A stretch of DNA of 40,235 nt from Pseudomonadota bacterium (GTDB taxonomy: Bacteria; Desulfobacterota; Binatia; Binatales; Binataceae): positions 1 through 40,235 of the forward strand of contig JAJPJA010000056.1 of assembly GCA_021324455.1 (NCBI GenBank), written 5' to 3'. The translations under genes and the position numbers were made by a program. The notes under the pieces were generated by a model. The model searched no databases. It was not told the DNA's origin and saw only the letters and a program-made list of their open reading frames with translations. Within the stretch, counting starts at the first letter, position 1. Each line of letters begins with the position of its first letter. This document shows positions 32,461 to 40,235 of the stretch, piece after piece.

Positions 32461-35100
32461 TTGAAGCGCGATAAGTTCGAGAGCGTGGCGGCCCGCTATG
32501 CCGCCACGCTCCGCGCGTGCGCGAAGCTTGCCGGCACGGTGCGGGAAATACGGGATTGGTCCAGCGGCAAAATCCGCTGGAGGCTGTTCAGATTTACGCC
32601 GCCCCTGCCCTCGCAGGGATGGAAGATTCACGTTTCCGCTGCCGCCGTTGAGGCCTGCGAGCTGGTTGGGCGGGTGCTGCCCGTGCTTTTCGGCCTCGCC
32701 GCCTCATTCAAGATTGCCAGCCGCCTCGAAGATATCGTCTATATCAACTCGGGCGACGCCGGAATCGCGCAATTAGGTAAAATCATAACTGTTTATCCGC
32801 GCTGCGACGCCCACGCGCGGGAAATTGCCCAGGCCGTGCACGCCGTGTGGCCCGTAAGCCGCGGGCCCGAGGTGCGGACCGATCTTCATGTCAGCCCCGG
32901 GTCGGCGGTTTCTTTGCGATTCGGATTGTTCCAACCCGGCCCGGTAGTGATAAGCAGTACCGGTATCTATGATTTCGCCCTGCTTGCGGGCGGCGGCGAA
33001 CTCGTGCCGGACACTCGCTCTGAGGATGGCCGGCAGCCGGCCGCGGCTCCCCCGCCGCCGCTTGCCTGTTATCCGCCCCGTCCCGGTCCGGCCAAGCCGG
33101 GCGAGCCGCTCGCAATCGACCATCGGCAGTATGTGCCGCTGACCCTGTTGCGCAATACTCCGCGGGCGAAAGTGTTTCTGGGTTTCAGTCTGGATACGCT
33201 GCATACAGTGGTGTTGAAAGCCGGAAACCCGGGTGTCGCCGGCGATCACCGGGGGATCGACGCCCGCGCCAGAATGCGCAAGGAATATGCGATTCTGTCG
33301 GCTCTTGCCGGCCAATACGGCCTGGCGCCGCGCGCCCTGGAATGGCTCGACGGCGACTGGCCGCTGCTGGTTATGGAGGATTATCGCGGCCCGTTGCTTT
33401 CCGAGCTGCCTCGCGCGCAGCGCGCCGAAGCGATCCTTGCGCTGGCGCGCGCGCTTGCCCGCCTGCATGCCGCCGGTTTCGTACACGGCGATTTGAAGCT
33501 GGAAAATGCCGTGTGGAGACCGCCGCACGCGGGACTGATCGATTTTGAACTGGCCGAGCGGGAAGGGGATGCGATTGGAACGGGCGGTACGCCGGGGTAT
33601 TTGGCGCCCGAGGTAAAGCGCGATGCGCGCGCCGCTTTTTCGCGCGATATATTCGCTTTGGGCGGCTGCGTCGTACAATCGGTGCTGGATGTTCCGCCGG
33701 GCCTGTTCCCCGACGGCGGCGGCCGGCTGCGAGGCCTGCTTGCGCTCGAAGGTGCCGGATTCGCGGGCCGCCTGCACAGCCGGCTTTCGGCGACGAATCC
33801 CGCCGCCCGTCCCACCGCGCAAGCGGCGGCCGCTCTCATAGCCGGACAGGCGGAGAACTTCCGCCACCTCCGCCCGTCTTTCGGATCCCCGATTACAGAG
33901 GAGGAGCGCGGCTGGTGCCGGCGCGCGGGGGTGGAGGCGGCTTGGCTGGTCAGCGACTATTCGCACGATGAATCCGGCGCAAGATGCTGGCGCAATGAAC
34001 ACTTCATGCGTCTTTTCCAATGTGAGGCGCTCAACCTCGGCGCGGCCGGAATCATCATTGGACTGGCCTCGATCGATCGCGCGGTGGGAAGAAACGATTT
34101 CAGCGCCGACCTCGACCGCGGCGCATCCTGGCTCGCCTCGCGGCCCGCTGCCAGCGGCGCGGCCGGACTCTTTACCGGTGACGCCGCGGTCTCGGTTGCA
34201 TTAGCTGTCGCCGGCCGCCGCCTGGGGAGGAAAAGCTATATCAACGCCAGCCGCCGCCGCCTTCAAAGCGCAGCGGCGGACGGGCGGGAAATCGATCTTT
34301 TCTCAGGCGCCGCCGGCGTCCTGTTCGCCAGCTGCCTCATACACGGGATTCTCGACGAGGACTGGCCGCTGGAAATTGGCAATGCGGTAGCAGGAGATTT
34401 GCAGCGCCATTTCAATGACAACGGGCCGATACCATTATGGACGGCCGCCGACGACAGCGATCCCTATCTTGGGTGTGCACACGGTTGCGCGGGCATAGCG
34501 ATGGCCCTGGCCTGCTGGGGCAATCGCAGCGGAGATCGCAGCCGCGTCGAGATCGCGCTGAGGACATTCCGGCAACTGTTTACCGCCGGCCGGACCAGCA
34601 CCGGCTCCGCAATCAGAATAACGCTGAAAACCGATCGGGCGCATGCGACCGGCACCTGGTGCCACGGTTTGGCCGGATATTTATGGTGTATTCTGCAGGG
34701 CGTCGGCGATCATCCGGAACTGCGGCAGATTATCGACTGGGCAGTCCAGGCGCTGCGCGAATCGATGACGGCGGGCACTCCCACCTACTGCCACGGTCTG
34801 GCCGGCCGGCTGGAGCTATGGCGCATGATCGCCGGGATCAGCCGGCATCGGGAACTTGCCCTCTCACAGGCGGGGAAAACCGTGAGAGCCCTGCGTCTGC
34901 TGCATCACAAGCGAAAAGGGAAAATCACCTGGTGCTCAGACGATCCGGCCGTTACCACTCCCGATTTGTGGATCGGGTTTCTGGGGCCGGCAACCGCTCT
35001 GGCTCTGCATGCGGGCGGGTTTGCCGCGCCGCTGCTCTCGCCCCAATGGCTCGCGGCCTGCGCGCATGCGGCCGCAACGCGGGACCTGACCCCGCTGTGA
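32461..35100 (+). CDS. Lanthionine synthetase, kinase-cyclase type (class IV-like LanL/LanKC)
   Basis: An 879-residue enzyme expected to phosphorylate Ser/Thr of the precursor, eliminate phosphate and add Cys to make thioether rings. Residues 50-160 (GWKIHVSA, ASFKIASRL, GKIITVYP) match the lyase-like N-terminus of LanKC/LanL. The kinase spans about 225-470: Lys253 in VVLKAG, the loop HGDLKLEN (342-349), Asp361 in DFEL and GTPGYLAPE. The cyclase covers about 485-870, with zinc ligands His674 (CAHGCAG), Cys734 (TWCHG) and Cys777-His778 (TYCHG). Intact zinc ligands argue for class IV, since class III cyclases lack them. The start is a TTG three bases after the peptide stop, perhaps to keep enzyme levels low. 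DFE instead of DFG is unusual for kinases in general. Confidence 0.9.
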   Translation: MKRDKFESVAARYAATLRACAKLAGTVREIRDWSSGKIRWRLFRFTPPLPSQGWKIHVSAAAVEACELVGRVLPVLFGLAASFKIASRLEDIVYINSGDAGIAQLGKIITVYPRCDAHAREIAQAVHAVWPVSRGPEVRTDLHVSPGSAVSLRFGLFQPGPVVISSTGIYDFALLAGGGELVPDTRSEDGRQPAAAPPPPLACYPPRPGPAKPGEPLAIDHRQYVPLTLLRNTPRAKVFLGFSLDTLHTVVLKAGNPGVAGDHRGIDARARMRKEYAILSALAGQYGLAPRALEWLDGDWPLLVMEDYRGPLLSELPRAQRAEAILALARALARLHAAGFVHGDLKLENAVWRPPHAGLIDFELAEREGDAIGTGGTPGYLAPEVKRDARAAFSRDIFALGGCVVQSVLDVPPGLFPDGGGRLRGLLALEGAGFAGRLHSRLSATNPAARPTAQAAAALIAGQAENFRHLRPSFGSPITEEERGWCRRAGVEAAWLVSDYSHDESGARCWRNEHFMRLFQCEALNLGAAGIIIGLASIDRAVGRNDFSADLDRGASWLASRPAASGAAGLFTGDAAVSVALAVAGRRLGRKSYINASRRRLQSAAADGREIDLFSGAAGVLFASCLIHGILDEDWPLEIGNAVAGDLQRHFNDNGPIPLWTAADDSDPYLGCAHGCAGIAMALACWGNRSGDRSRVEIALRTFRQLFTAGRTSTGSAIRITLKTDRAHATGTWCHGLAGYLWCILQGVGDHPELRQIIDWAVQALRESMTAGTPTYCHGLAGRLELWRMIAGISRHRELALSQAGKTVRALRLLHHKRKGKITWCSDDPAVTTPDLWIGFLGPATALALHAGGFAAPLLSPQWLAACAHAAATRDLTPL

Positions 35101-35106
35101 GCGGAG

Positions 35107-35123
35107 GCTCACCGGGCGTGAGC
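35107..35123. terminator. Weak hairpin between convergent genes
   Basis: GCTCAC and GTGAGC form a 6-bp stem with a 5-base loop in the 25-base gap between the convergent stop codons at 35100 and 35126. There is no T-tract, so a bidirectional terminator is only a possibility. Confidence 0.3.
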
Positions 35124-35125
35124 AT

Positions 35126-36550
35126 TCAAAACGATAAAGAGAGCGCGACCAGACCGGCTAAACACTTGTCGTGAACATCCATTTGATAATAGTTTCCGAG
35201 CGCCTGAAAGTATTGATGAAGCGGCGAACCAGGATCGCTGACGGCCGCGATAAAGGCGGCGCTGTTCGCCAGCCCGCCGCCATCGGAGCCTGAGTCCCGC
35301 AATTGCATCGCGGCTTGATGGGCCAACTCGGCCGCCTGCGTGAGGTCGTGCGCGCCGATTTTTGCCGGATAAGGATTCCCGGCGCGAGCCGCGCCGCGCA
35401 TCATCTGGAGAAATGGCCGGCCCAGGCTGATCGCCAGGCTGGAGGTGTTTTGACCTTCGAAAACTCCGGGCATCGGGCAGTTGGCATACAGCCAGTTGTA
35501 GATGATGCCGGGAACGGGACCGATTGCGGCCACCAGCACCCTGTCTGCGGCGGGTGCGGCCAGCGCGTCCCTGAGCGGCGCCGATACGTCGACGTACTTG
35601 CCGCGGCCGCAATCGTAGCCGGCGATTGTTTCCGTCTGATCGATTCGGCCGAAATCGGCCATCTCCGAAGCGTCGTTCAAAAGCGTCAGCACCACGCGCC
35701 TTCCCGTGAAGCGCTGCACCTCGCGGGCGCAGGTTACCAGATTGGCCGCGATCCGCTCCTGACGCTCGCGGAACTGGTGCAAACCATAAACCGGCCACAG
35801 CAGCAGATGCGGATTAAGCCGTGCGGCGTCGTACACCATCCGCATGTTCGCCGTTCTGGCTTTCAGGTTCTGGTCGAAGCTCTGTTCCACGTACCAGTCC
35901 CACACTGCGTCATCGACCGCCGCGCAGTCATGTTTGGCGTATTTGTAGGGAATCGCGCGAAACGGCGGATAATGATCTACCGGATAGAAGTAATGAGCGG
36001 CGGTTTCGACGCGGGAACTTTGGTAGAATCTTTCGGATTTTTTGGCGGGCCCGTCGTCCCATAAGTAAGGCTGGAGGCGCAGGAAATAATCCGTTTTCAG
36101 TTCCCGTGCGAAGTTGATGTTCATATCGTCGGCGCCGGCGGTAAATCCGAAAGCCGCCTGTCCGGCGAGTTCGGCACGGCGATCGTAATTCAGAAACCGG
36201 ATCTCCGCGCAGGTCCCGTACTCGACCGCATCGGTCTCGATCCGATTGGGATCCAGTCCGGGCAGCAGGAGCGCCAGTTTCTGAGGCGTGCGGCCCAGCA
36301 CGCCCGCGGCCAGGATGTCCGCGTAGACTACGGTTACGCGGCCGCGATATCCGGTCAGCGAAATCAGCCGCCGAAGGAGATGGACGGTGGCCGCCTGATG
36401 CCCGCAGTTTACCGTTCCATCAACAAACAAGCGCAGCTCGGGCTGGATACGAATCGATTCGAGGATCCCTTCCAATGCCTTTGCGATCGACGAATCGCCG
36501 GTGTCGGTGAAGTTGGCGAACAGCCGCATTATGTTGTGGAAACTGCTCAT
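35126..36550 (-). CDS. Unrecognised 474-residue protein, possibly GT-B-like
   Basis: I cannot place this protein in a named family. It is cytoplasmic, with no signal peptide or membrane helix. Near the N-terminus it has LFVDGTVNCGHQAATVHLLR and GYRGRVTVVYAD, resembling the first Rossmann strand-loop-helix of a GT-B enzyme. The middle has ADDMNINFARELKTDYFLRL and QPYLW. Near 375-400, MPGVFEGQNTSSLAISLGRP followed by FLQM looks like the donor-sugar loop of GT-B glycosyltransferases (glutamate, then a small-residue helix, then GxPxL). It is convergent with the lanthionine synthetase gene (25 bases) and 37 bases downstream of a Trm112-like gene on its own strand. Its partner could therefore be either the peptide or LPS. 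An ATG at 36529 is an alternative start. Confidence 0.6.
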   Translation of the reverse strand: MSSFHNIMRLFANFTDTGDSSIAKALEGILESIRIQPELRLFVDGTVNCGHQAATVHLLRRLISLTGYRGRVTVVYADILAAGVLGRTPQKLALLLPGLDPNRIETDAVEYGTCAEIRFLNYDRRAELAGQAAFGFTAGADDMNINFARELKTDYFLRLQPYLWDDGPAKKSERFYQSSRVETAAHYFYPVDHYPPFRAIPYKYAKHDCAAVDDAVWDWYVEQSFDQNLKARTANMRMVYDAARLNPHLLLWPVYGLHQFRERQERIAANLVTCAREVQRFTGRRVVLTLLNDASEMADFGRIDQTETIAGYDCGRGKYVDVSAPLRDALAAPAADRVLVAAIGPVPGIIYNWLYANCPMPGVFEGQNTSSLAISLGRPFLQMMRGAARAGNPYPAKIGAHDLTQAAELAHQAAMQLRDSGSDGGGLANSAAFIAAVSDPGSPLHQYFQALGNYYQMDVHDKCLAGLVALSLSF

Positions 36551-36587
36551 CTGTAAGCCGCAACTTCGCGCGTCCGCCTGCGGGTCG

Positions 36588-36758
36588 CTACCCGATCGGC
36601 TTGGCCTCGTCGATCAGCATGATCGGGATGTCGTCCTTGATCGGATACAGCAGCTTGCACGCGTCGCATACCAGGCCGTCCTGATTCGGGGTTAATGTGA
36701 TCGGTCCCTTGCACTTGGGACACGCGAGTATGTCGAGCAAATCCTGACTAAGCGCCAT
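36588..36758 (-). CDS. Trm112 family small protein (YcaR/UPF0434-like)
   Basis: A 56-residue protein with two CxxC pairs (CPKC at 13-16 and CDAC at 31-34), a zinc ribbon, and a closing YPIKDDIPIMLIDEAKPIG. It matches the short bacterial Trm112 family, whose eukaryotic members activate methyltransferases; in bacteria it is often found next to lpxK and kdsB. The ATG at 36756-36758 has the very strong AAAGGAGGTG ribosome-binding site. Its start overlaps the lpxK stop by 11 bases. Confidence 0.92.
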   Translation of the reverse strand: MALSQDLLDILACPKCKGPITLTPNQDGLVCDACKLLYPIKDDIPIMLIDEAKPIG

Positions 36759-37905
36759 TTGCGGCACCTCCTTTAACAGCGGCGGGCGGTATCGATCGGT
36801 CCGCTCCCAACGCCATCGCGAGCAGCCGCTGTTCGTCGGCTCCCATCGAGATCTCCAGCCGCAGGGCGGCGATGGAATTGCGCGGAAACGGGAACCGCTC
36901 CAATTTCACCAGATCTTTTTCCGTGGTCACAACCAGGTCGGCGGCGGCGGCGGCGCGCCAGATGCGCTGCCAGTCCGCCGGCGCATAGCGATAATGGTCG
37001 GGATACTCGAGCACGCCCACCAATTCCGCCTCCAGCTCGCGCAGCATCGCGTAGAACGATGCCGGGTCGGCCAGCGCGCTGACCGCCAGGACCCGGCGGC
37101 CGCCCACACTTTGCGCCGAAACCTCGCGCCATCGTCCGTTTTCCGGATACACCAGCGTCCCCGGCTCGATCCGTGCGCGCAGCGCGGGGATCCGCTCCAG
37201 CCGCGCCAGCTGCCGCGCATTCAGACGCGGTGCGGCGTGCGCCTGCGCCGCCAGCATGATCACCGCGTCGGCACGCCCGGCCGCCGCGATCCCCTCGCGC
37301 ATCGGACCCGCGGGCAGCACCCATCCGTTGCCGAATCCGCGTTCGGCGTTGACCAGCAGCAGGTTCAGGTCGCGCGCCAGCGGCAGATGCTGGTAGGCGT
37401 CGTCCAGCACCACGGCGTCGAGCGGGCCGGTTTGCTTGAGCAGATTAATCGCGGCGATACGGCGGCGCGCGATTGCCACCGGCCCCTGGAACGCGCGCGC
37501 CATCATCACCGCCTCATCTCCAGCTTCGTCCACCGACACCCGCAGGCTGCGGCCGTCGGATACCAGCACCGGCCCTCCTCCGCCCAGAGTGCCGCCGTAG
37601 CCGCGGCTGACAATCGCGGTGCTGACGCCCTGCTCCATCAGCTTGCGGGCGAGATACAGGGTGAAGGGCGTCTTGGCGTTGCCGCCGACGGTCAGGTTGC
37701 CGACGCTGATTACGCGGATGCCTTCGGCTTTGCGCGCGAGTAGCGGGCTACGCCACAGCCGGGCGCGGACCGAAACGGCGGCGCGATAGAGCATCGCGGC
37801 GGGCACCGCGGCCGACCACACCAGTCTGTCAACAACCGGCAGTTGCGTACGCCAGTATCGCTCCATGCGCGGGCGGCGACCGATCGGATGGCCGCCTGAC
37901 TTCAT
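36748..37905 (-). CDS. lpxK: Tetraacyldisaccharide 4'-kinase
   Basis: Phosphorylates the 4' position of the lipid A precursor at the inner membrane. The 385-residue protein has an N-terminal hydrophobic helix (about 28-46) and the P-loop ISVGNLTVGGNAKTPF (66-81). Further family motifs are VSRGYGG, DEAGDEAVMMA, VLDDAYQHLPLARDLNLLLV and VVTTEKDLVKL. The P-loop reads GGNAKTP; the glycine before the catalytic lysine in GGNGKTP is alanine here (Ala77). The ATG at 37903-37905 overlaps the waaA stop as ATGA. The C-terminus extends past the usual end by about 20 residues. Confidence 0.95.
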   Translation of the reverse strand: MKSGGHPIGRRPRMERYWRTQLPVVDRLVWSAAVPAAMLYRAAVSVRARLWRSPLLARKAEGIRVISVGNLTVGGNAKTPFTLYLARKLMEQGVSTAIVSRGYGGTLGGGGPVLVSDGRSLRVSVDEAGDEAVMMARAFQGPVAIARRRIAAINLLKQTGPLDAVVLDDAYQHLPLARDLNLLLVNAERGFGNGWVLPAGPMREGIAAAGRADAVIMLAAQAHAAPRLNARQLARLERIPALRARIEPGTLVYPENGRWREVSAQSVGGRRVLAVSALADPASFYAMLRELEAELVGVLEYPDHYRYAPADWQRIWRAAAAADLVVTTEKDLVKLERFPFPRNSIAALRLEISMGADEQRLLAMALGADRSIPPAAVKGGAANGA

Positions 37906-39248
37906 CGCGAGTCGATCAGCGCGCGCAGCTCGGCCAGCGTGCGCGCCGATCCTCCGCTGAGACTTTGATAGACTTCGCGCGCGCTGCTTGCGGCTTGGCG
38001 CCGCGCGCGATCGTCGCCCAGCAGGCGGGCGGCGGCGCAGGCCAATTCGCGTGCGCTGCTGACGACCATGGCACCTCCGCGCGCGATCAACGCCTGCGCA
38101 ATCTCCAGTTGATTTTGATGAAACGGACCGAACAATACCGCCATCCCCGCCGCCGCGGCCTCACCCGGATTCTGGCCGCCGCGCCCTTGGAAAAGACTGC
38201 CGCCGACAAACGCCAGCGTGCCCCAGCGGTACAGCAGACGCAAGTCGCCCAGCGTATCGAGCAGTAAAACATCGGCGGCGGAGGATGGCTCCGCACCCGC
38301 CTTGAGCGCCGACGCCCGGACGTAATCGACCCGGTTGCGCTCCAGCAGCGCGACCACTTCAGGCACGCGTTCCAGATGGCGCGGCGCCAGCACCAGCCGC
38401 AGCGAATCGAATTGCCGGCGCAGCAGCATCCAGGCGTCGAGCACCGCCTCTTCCTCGCGCGGCGCGGTCGAGCCGGCAATCAATGTGGGCGCGCCGGCGG
38501 CAAAGCGGGCCAGCGCCGGATGCGCCTGCGAGTCGGCCGGCGCGAGCGGCGCGAACTTGGTGTTGCCGGTAACCATGATGCGCGCCTGCGGCGCACCCAG
38601 CGCGGCGTAGCGCGCGGCGTCAGCCGCGCTTTGCACCAGCAGCAGATCGGCGCAGTTCAGCGCCCGGCGCCATAACGGGCCCATCAGGCGGTAGCGCGCC
38701 AGCGAACGCGCCGAGAGCCGTCCGTTGACGATCGCGACGCGGGCGCCCAAACGGCGGGACTCGATGAAATAGTTGGGCCACAACTCCGCTTCGGCGATCA
38801 GCACCAGGCCGGGCGCGACCGCATTGAGGAAGGAGCGGACGGCGCGCGGATGGTCCAACGGAGCGATCAGGCAGGCGCTGGCGCGGGGAATCCGGTGCGC
38901 CGCCGCCTGACGCCCGCTCTCGGTCATCGTGGTCACGACCATCGCCGCGGGCCGCTCGCCCTCCGTCAGGCCCATCGCGAGCGGCCGCACCGCTTCGATT
39001 TCGCCGACCGAAGAGGCATGCAGCCACACGCGCGGCGCGGCGCCGCGTTCCGATATCGCATCGACCCGGCCCATCCGCTGCCGCCGCGCGGCCGCGCCGC
39101 GGGCGCCGCCCAGCATCAGCGCCAGCGGCAGCACCGGATACCAGGCCAGGTTGTACAGCGCCGCGGCGGCGCGCCCGGCGGCCGATGGCGGATCAGGCGC
39201 CTTGTAAAGCGGCTTTTCTGATGGCGGCGGGCTGCTGTTGCGCGTCAT
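37902..39248 (-). CDS. waaA: 3-deoxy-D-manno-octulosonic acid (Kdo) transferase
   Basis: Transfers Kdo from CMP-Kdo to lipid IVA. The 448-residue protein has an N-terminal membrane segment (about 27-48, ALYNLAWYPVLPLALMLGG) and a GT-B fold. Family motifs are VWLHASSVGEIEAVRPL, the catalytic-region IAEAELWPNYF, TGNTKF, LIAGSTAPREEEAVLDA and LAFVGGSLFQGRGGQNPGEA with its HQNQLEIA follow-up. Length is normal. The ATG at 39246-39248 overlaps the end of the ABC exporter gene by 56 bases; no later start would keep the membrane segment. The gene is also called kdtA. Confidence 0.95.
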   Translation of the reverse strand: MTRNSSPPPSEKPLYKAPDPPSAAGRAAAALYNLAWYPVLPLALMLGGARGAAARRQRMGRVDAISERGAAPRVWLHASSVGEIEAVRPLAMGLTEGERPAAMVVTTMTESGRQAAAHRIPRASACLIAPLDHPRAVRSFLNAVAPGLVLIAEAELWPNYFIESRRLGARVAIVNGRLSARSLARYRLMGPLWRRALNCADLLLVQSAADAARYAALGAPQARIMVTGNTKFAPLAPADSQAHPALARFAAGAPTLIAGSTAPREEEAVLDAWMLLRRQFDSLRLVLAPRHLERVPEVVALLERNRVDYVRASALKAGAEPSSAADVLLLDTLGDLRLLYRWGTLAFVGGSLFQGRGGQNPGEAAAAGMAVLFGPFHQNQLEIAQALIARGGAMVVSSARELACAAARLLGDDRARRQAASSAREVYQSLSGGSARTLAELRALIDSR

Positions 39249-40235
39249 GGAATTGCAGATCGTGGAGTTTGCGATATTCGCGCCCGAGCGCAAGCAACTC
39301 CTCGTGGGTGCCTTCTTCGACGATGCGCCCGCGCACTATGACGGCGATCCGGTCGGCGCGCCGCACCGTCGAGAGGCGATGGGCGATAACCAGCGTGGTG
39401 CGGTTTTCCATCAGCCGCTCCAGCGCCTCCTGCACCAGCCGCTCGCCTTCGGAGTCCAGCGCCGAGGTGGCCTCGTCCAAAATCAGGATGGGAGCGTTTT
39501 TGAGCAGCGCGCGCGCAATCGCCAGCCGCTGGCGTTCGCCGCCCGAAAGCCGCACGCCCAGCTCTCCGACCACGGTATCGTAGCCCTGCGGCAGCCGGCT
39601 GACGAAGTTGTGAGCGTTGGCCTGCTGGGCGGCGGCGACAACCTCATCGAGGCTTTTCTCAATACTGCCGTAGGCGATATTGGCGCGCACGGTGTCGTTG
39701 AACAGAAACGTATGCTGCGTCACCAGCCCGATCTGCGAGCGCAGCGCGCGGATTGAAATCTCGCGAATATCGATACCGTCGATCAGGATGCGGCCTTCCT
39801 GGGGATCGTAAAAGCGCGGGATCAGGTCGGCCAGCGTCGATTTGCCGCCGCCGCTCATGCCCACCAGCGCCACCACCTCGCCGGCGCGGATGCTCAGATT
39901 GATATTGCGCAGCGCCCAGTTGTCGGCGTAGCGGAAGCTGACATTTTCGAAAGCGATCGAATGGCGCCCCCCGGGAAGCGCTTTGGGGTTGGGCGGGTCG
40001 GGCACGTCGGTGCGCAGGTCCATCACCTCGAACACGCGCTCCGCCGCCGCCAGTCCCTGCTGGATCGAATTGTTGGTGCGGCTGAGCCGCTTGAACGGTT
40101 CATAGACCAGCAGCAGGGCGGCGAAGAACGCGGCGAACACCCCCGGCGTGCGCTGACCCAGCAGTACCGACGACGCCCCGTACCAGGCCGCACCGACCAC
40201 CGCCCACGCCGCCATCAGTTCGATCATCGGGGTGG
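39193..40235 (-). CDS. msbA: MsbA-like lipid A exporter, ATP-binding half (partial)
   Basis: A fused membrane/ATPase exporter; in this place it should flip lipid A-core. The visible 347 residues begin inside the membrane domain (last two helices, FAAFFAALLLVYEPFKRLSR) and include the complete nucleotide-binding domain. The Walker A is VGMSGGGKST, the Q-loop GLVTQHTFLFND, the signature LSGGERQRLAIARALL, the Walker B ILILDEATSALD and the H-loop IAHRLS. The N-terminal membrane part lies beyond 40235. It heads the run msbA-waaA-lpxK-Trm112, so LPS is the likely substrate rather than the peptide from the lanthipeptide unit. Confidence 0.9.
   Translation of the reverse strand, partial: TPMIELMAAWAVVGAAWYGASSVLLGQRTPGVFAAFFAALLLVYEPFKRLSRTNNSIQQGLAAAERVFEVMDLRTDVPDPPNPKALPGGRHSIAFENVSFRYADNWALRNINLSIRAGEVVALVGMSGGGKSTLADLIPRFYDPQEGRILIDGIDIREISIRALRSQIGLVTQHTFLFNDTVRANIAYGSIEKSLDEVVAAAQQANAHNFVSRLPQGYDTVVGELGVRLSGGERQRLAIARALLKNAPILILDEATSALDSEGERLVQEALERLMENRTTLVIAHRLSTVRRADRIAVIVRGRIVEEGTHEELLALGREYRKLHDLQFHDAQQQPAAIRKAALQGA

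Noticed and set aside
39193..40235. ABC exporter as the lanthipeptide transporter
   Set aside because: No peptidase domain is visible, it lies four genes away, and it is adjacent to waaA and lpxK, which makes it MsbA-like.

Overview
The window is GC-rich, gene-dense DNA from a Gram-negative (diderm) bacterium. LptF/LptG, LpxK, WaaA and an MsbA-type exporter show an outer membrane with lipid A and Kdo. The order tRNA-Thr/Tyr/Gly/Thr, rpmG, tRNA-Trp, secE, nusG, rplK and the hrcA-grpE-dnaK-dnaJ locus resemble deltaproteobacterial lineages in the broad sense. A Binatota/Desulfobacterota-like organism is my guess, but the sequence alone does not settle it.

Layout. (1) 1-2993, minus strand: a translation/transcription locus (rplK partial, nusG, secE, tRNA-Trp, rpmG, four tRNAs, rlmB), with a clear promoter before the tRNAs and a terminator after nusG; tuf is missing from its usual place. 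(2) 3114-8836: lptF-lptG (LPS transport permeases), a DUF1614 membrane protein, aroE and a Tat-exported GMC oxidoreductase. (3) 8957-16203, minus strand: two heat-shock groups, first a small operon of two Hsp20 proteins and a reduced J-domain protein, then dnaJ, dnaK, grpE and hrcA. (4) 16354-19918: a ViaA-like VWA protein, a putative lipoprotein and a LysM/coiled-coil membrane protein. (5) 20073-30123, minus strand: one long, tightly packed run that looks like a surface-glycan cluster (beta-propeller lipoprotein, Kdo-kinase-like protein, coiled-coil protein, two GT4 glycosyltransferases, a methyltransferase, two GT-C-like membrane proteins, a beta-sandwich membrane protein) and ends in tlyA. 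(6) 30213-32220: a decayed berberine-bridge-type oxidoreductase and AT-richer DNA around a PhyH-family dioxygenase. (7) 32221-35100: a two-gene unit, a 78-residue candidate precursor peptide followed after three bases by an 879-residue kinase-cyclase lanthionine synthetase. (8) 35126-40235, minus strand: an unrecognised 474-residue protein, a Trm112-like protein, lpxK, waaA and an MsbA-like ABC exporter (partial).

The most interesting part is 31014-35100, a compact and apparently undescribed lanthipeptide locus. The synthetase has an N-terminal lyase-like region, a kinase with the HGD...N loop, and a LanC-like cyclase that keeps all the zinc ligands (His674, Cys734, Cys777-His778), which points to class IV rather than class III. 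The peptide has a helical leader and a short Cys/Thr-rich C-terminus (HTCPWDTCEATRHG). A near-consensus sigma-70 promoter drives the pair. No dedicated exporter or leader protease is visible. The upstream dioxygenase and the convergent 474-residue protein are possible partners, but neither link is proven.
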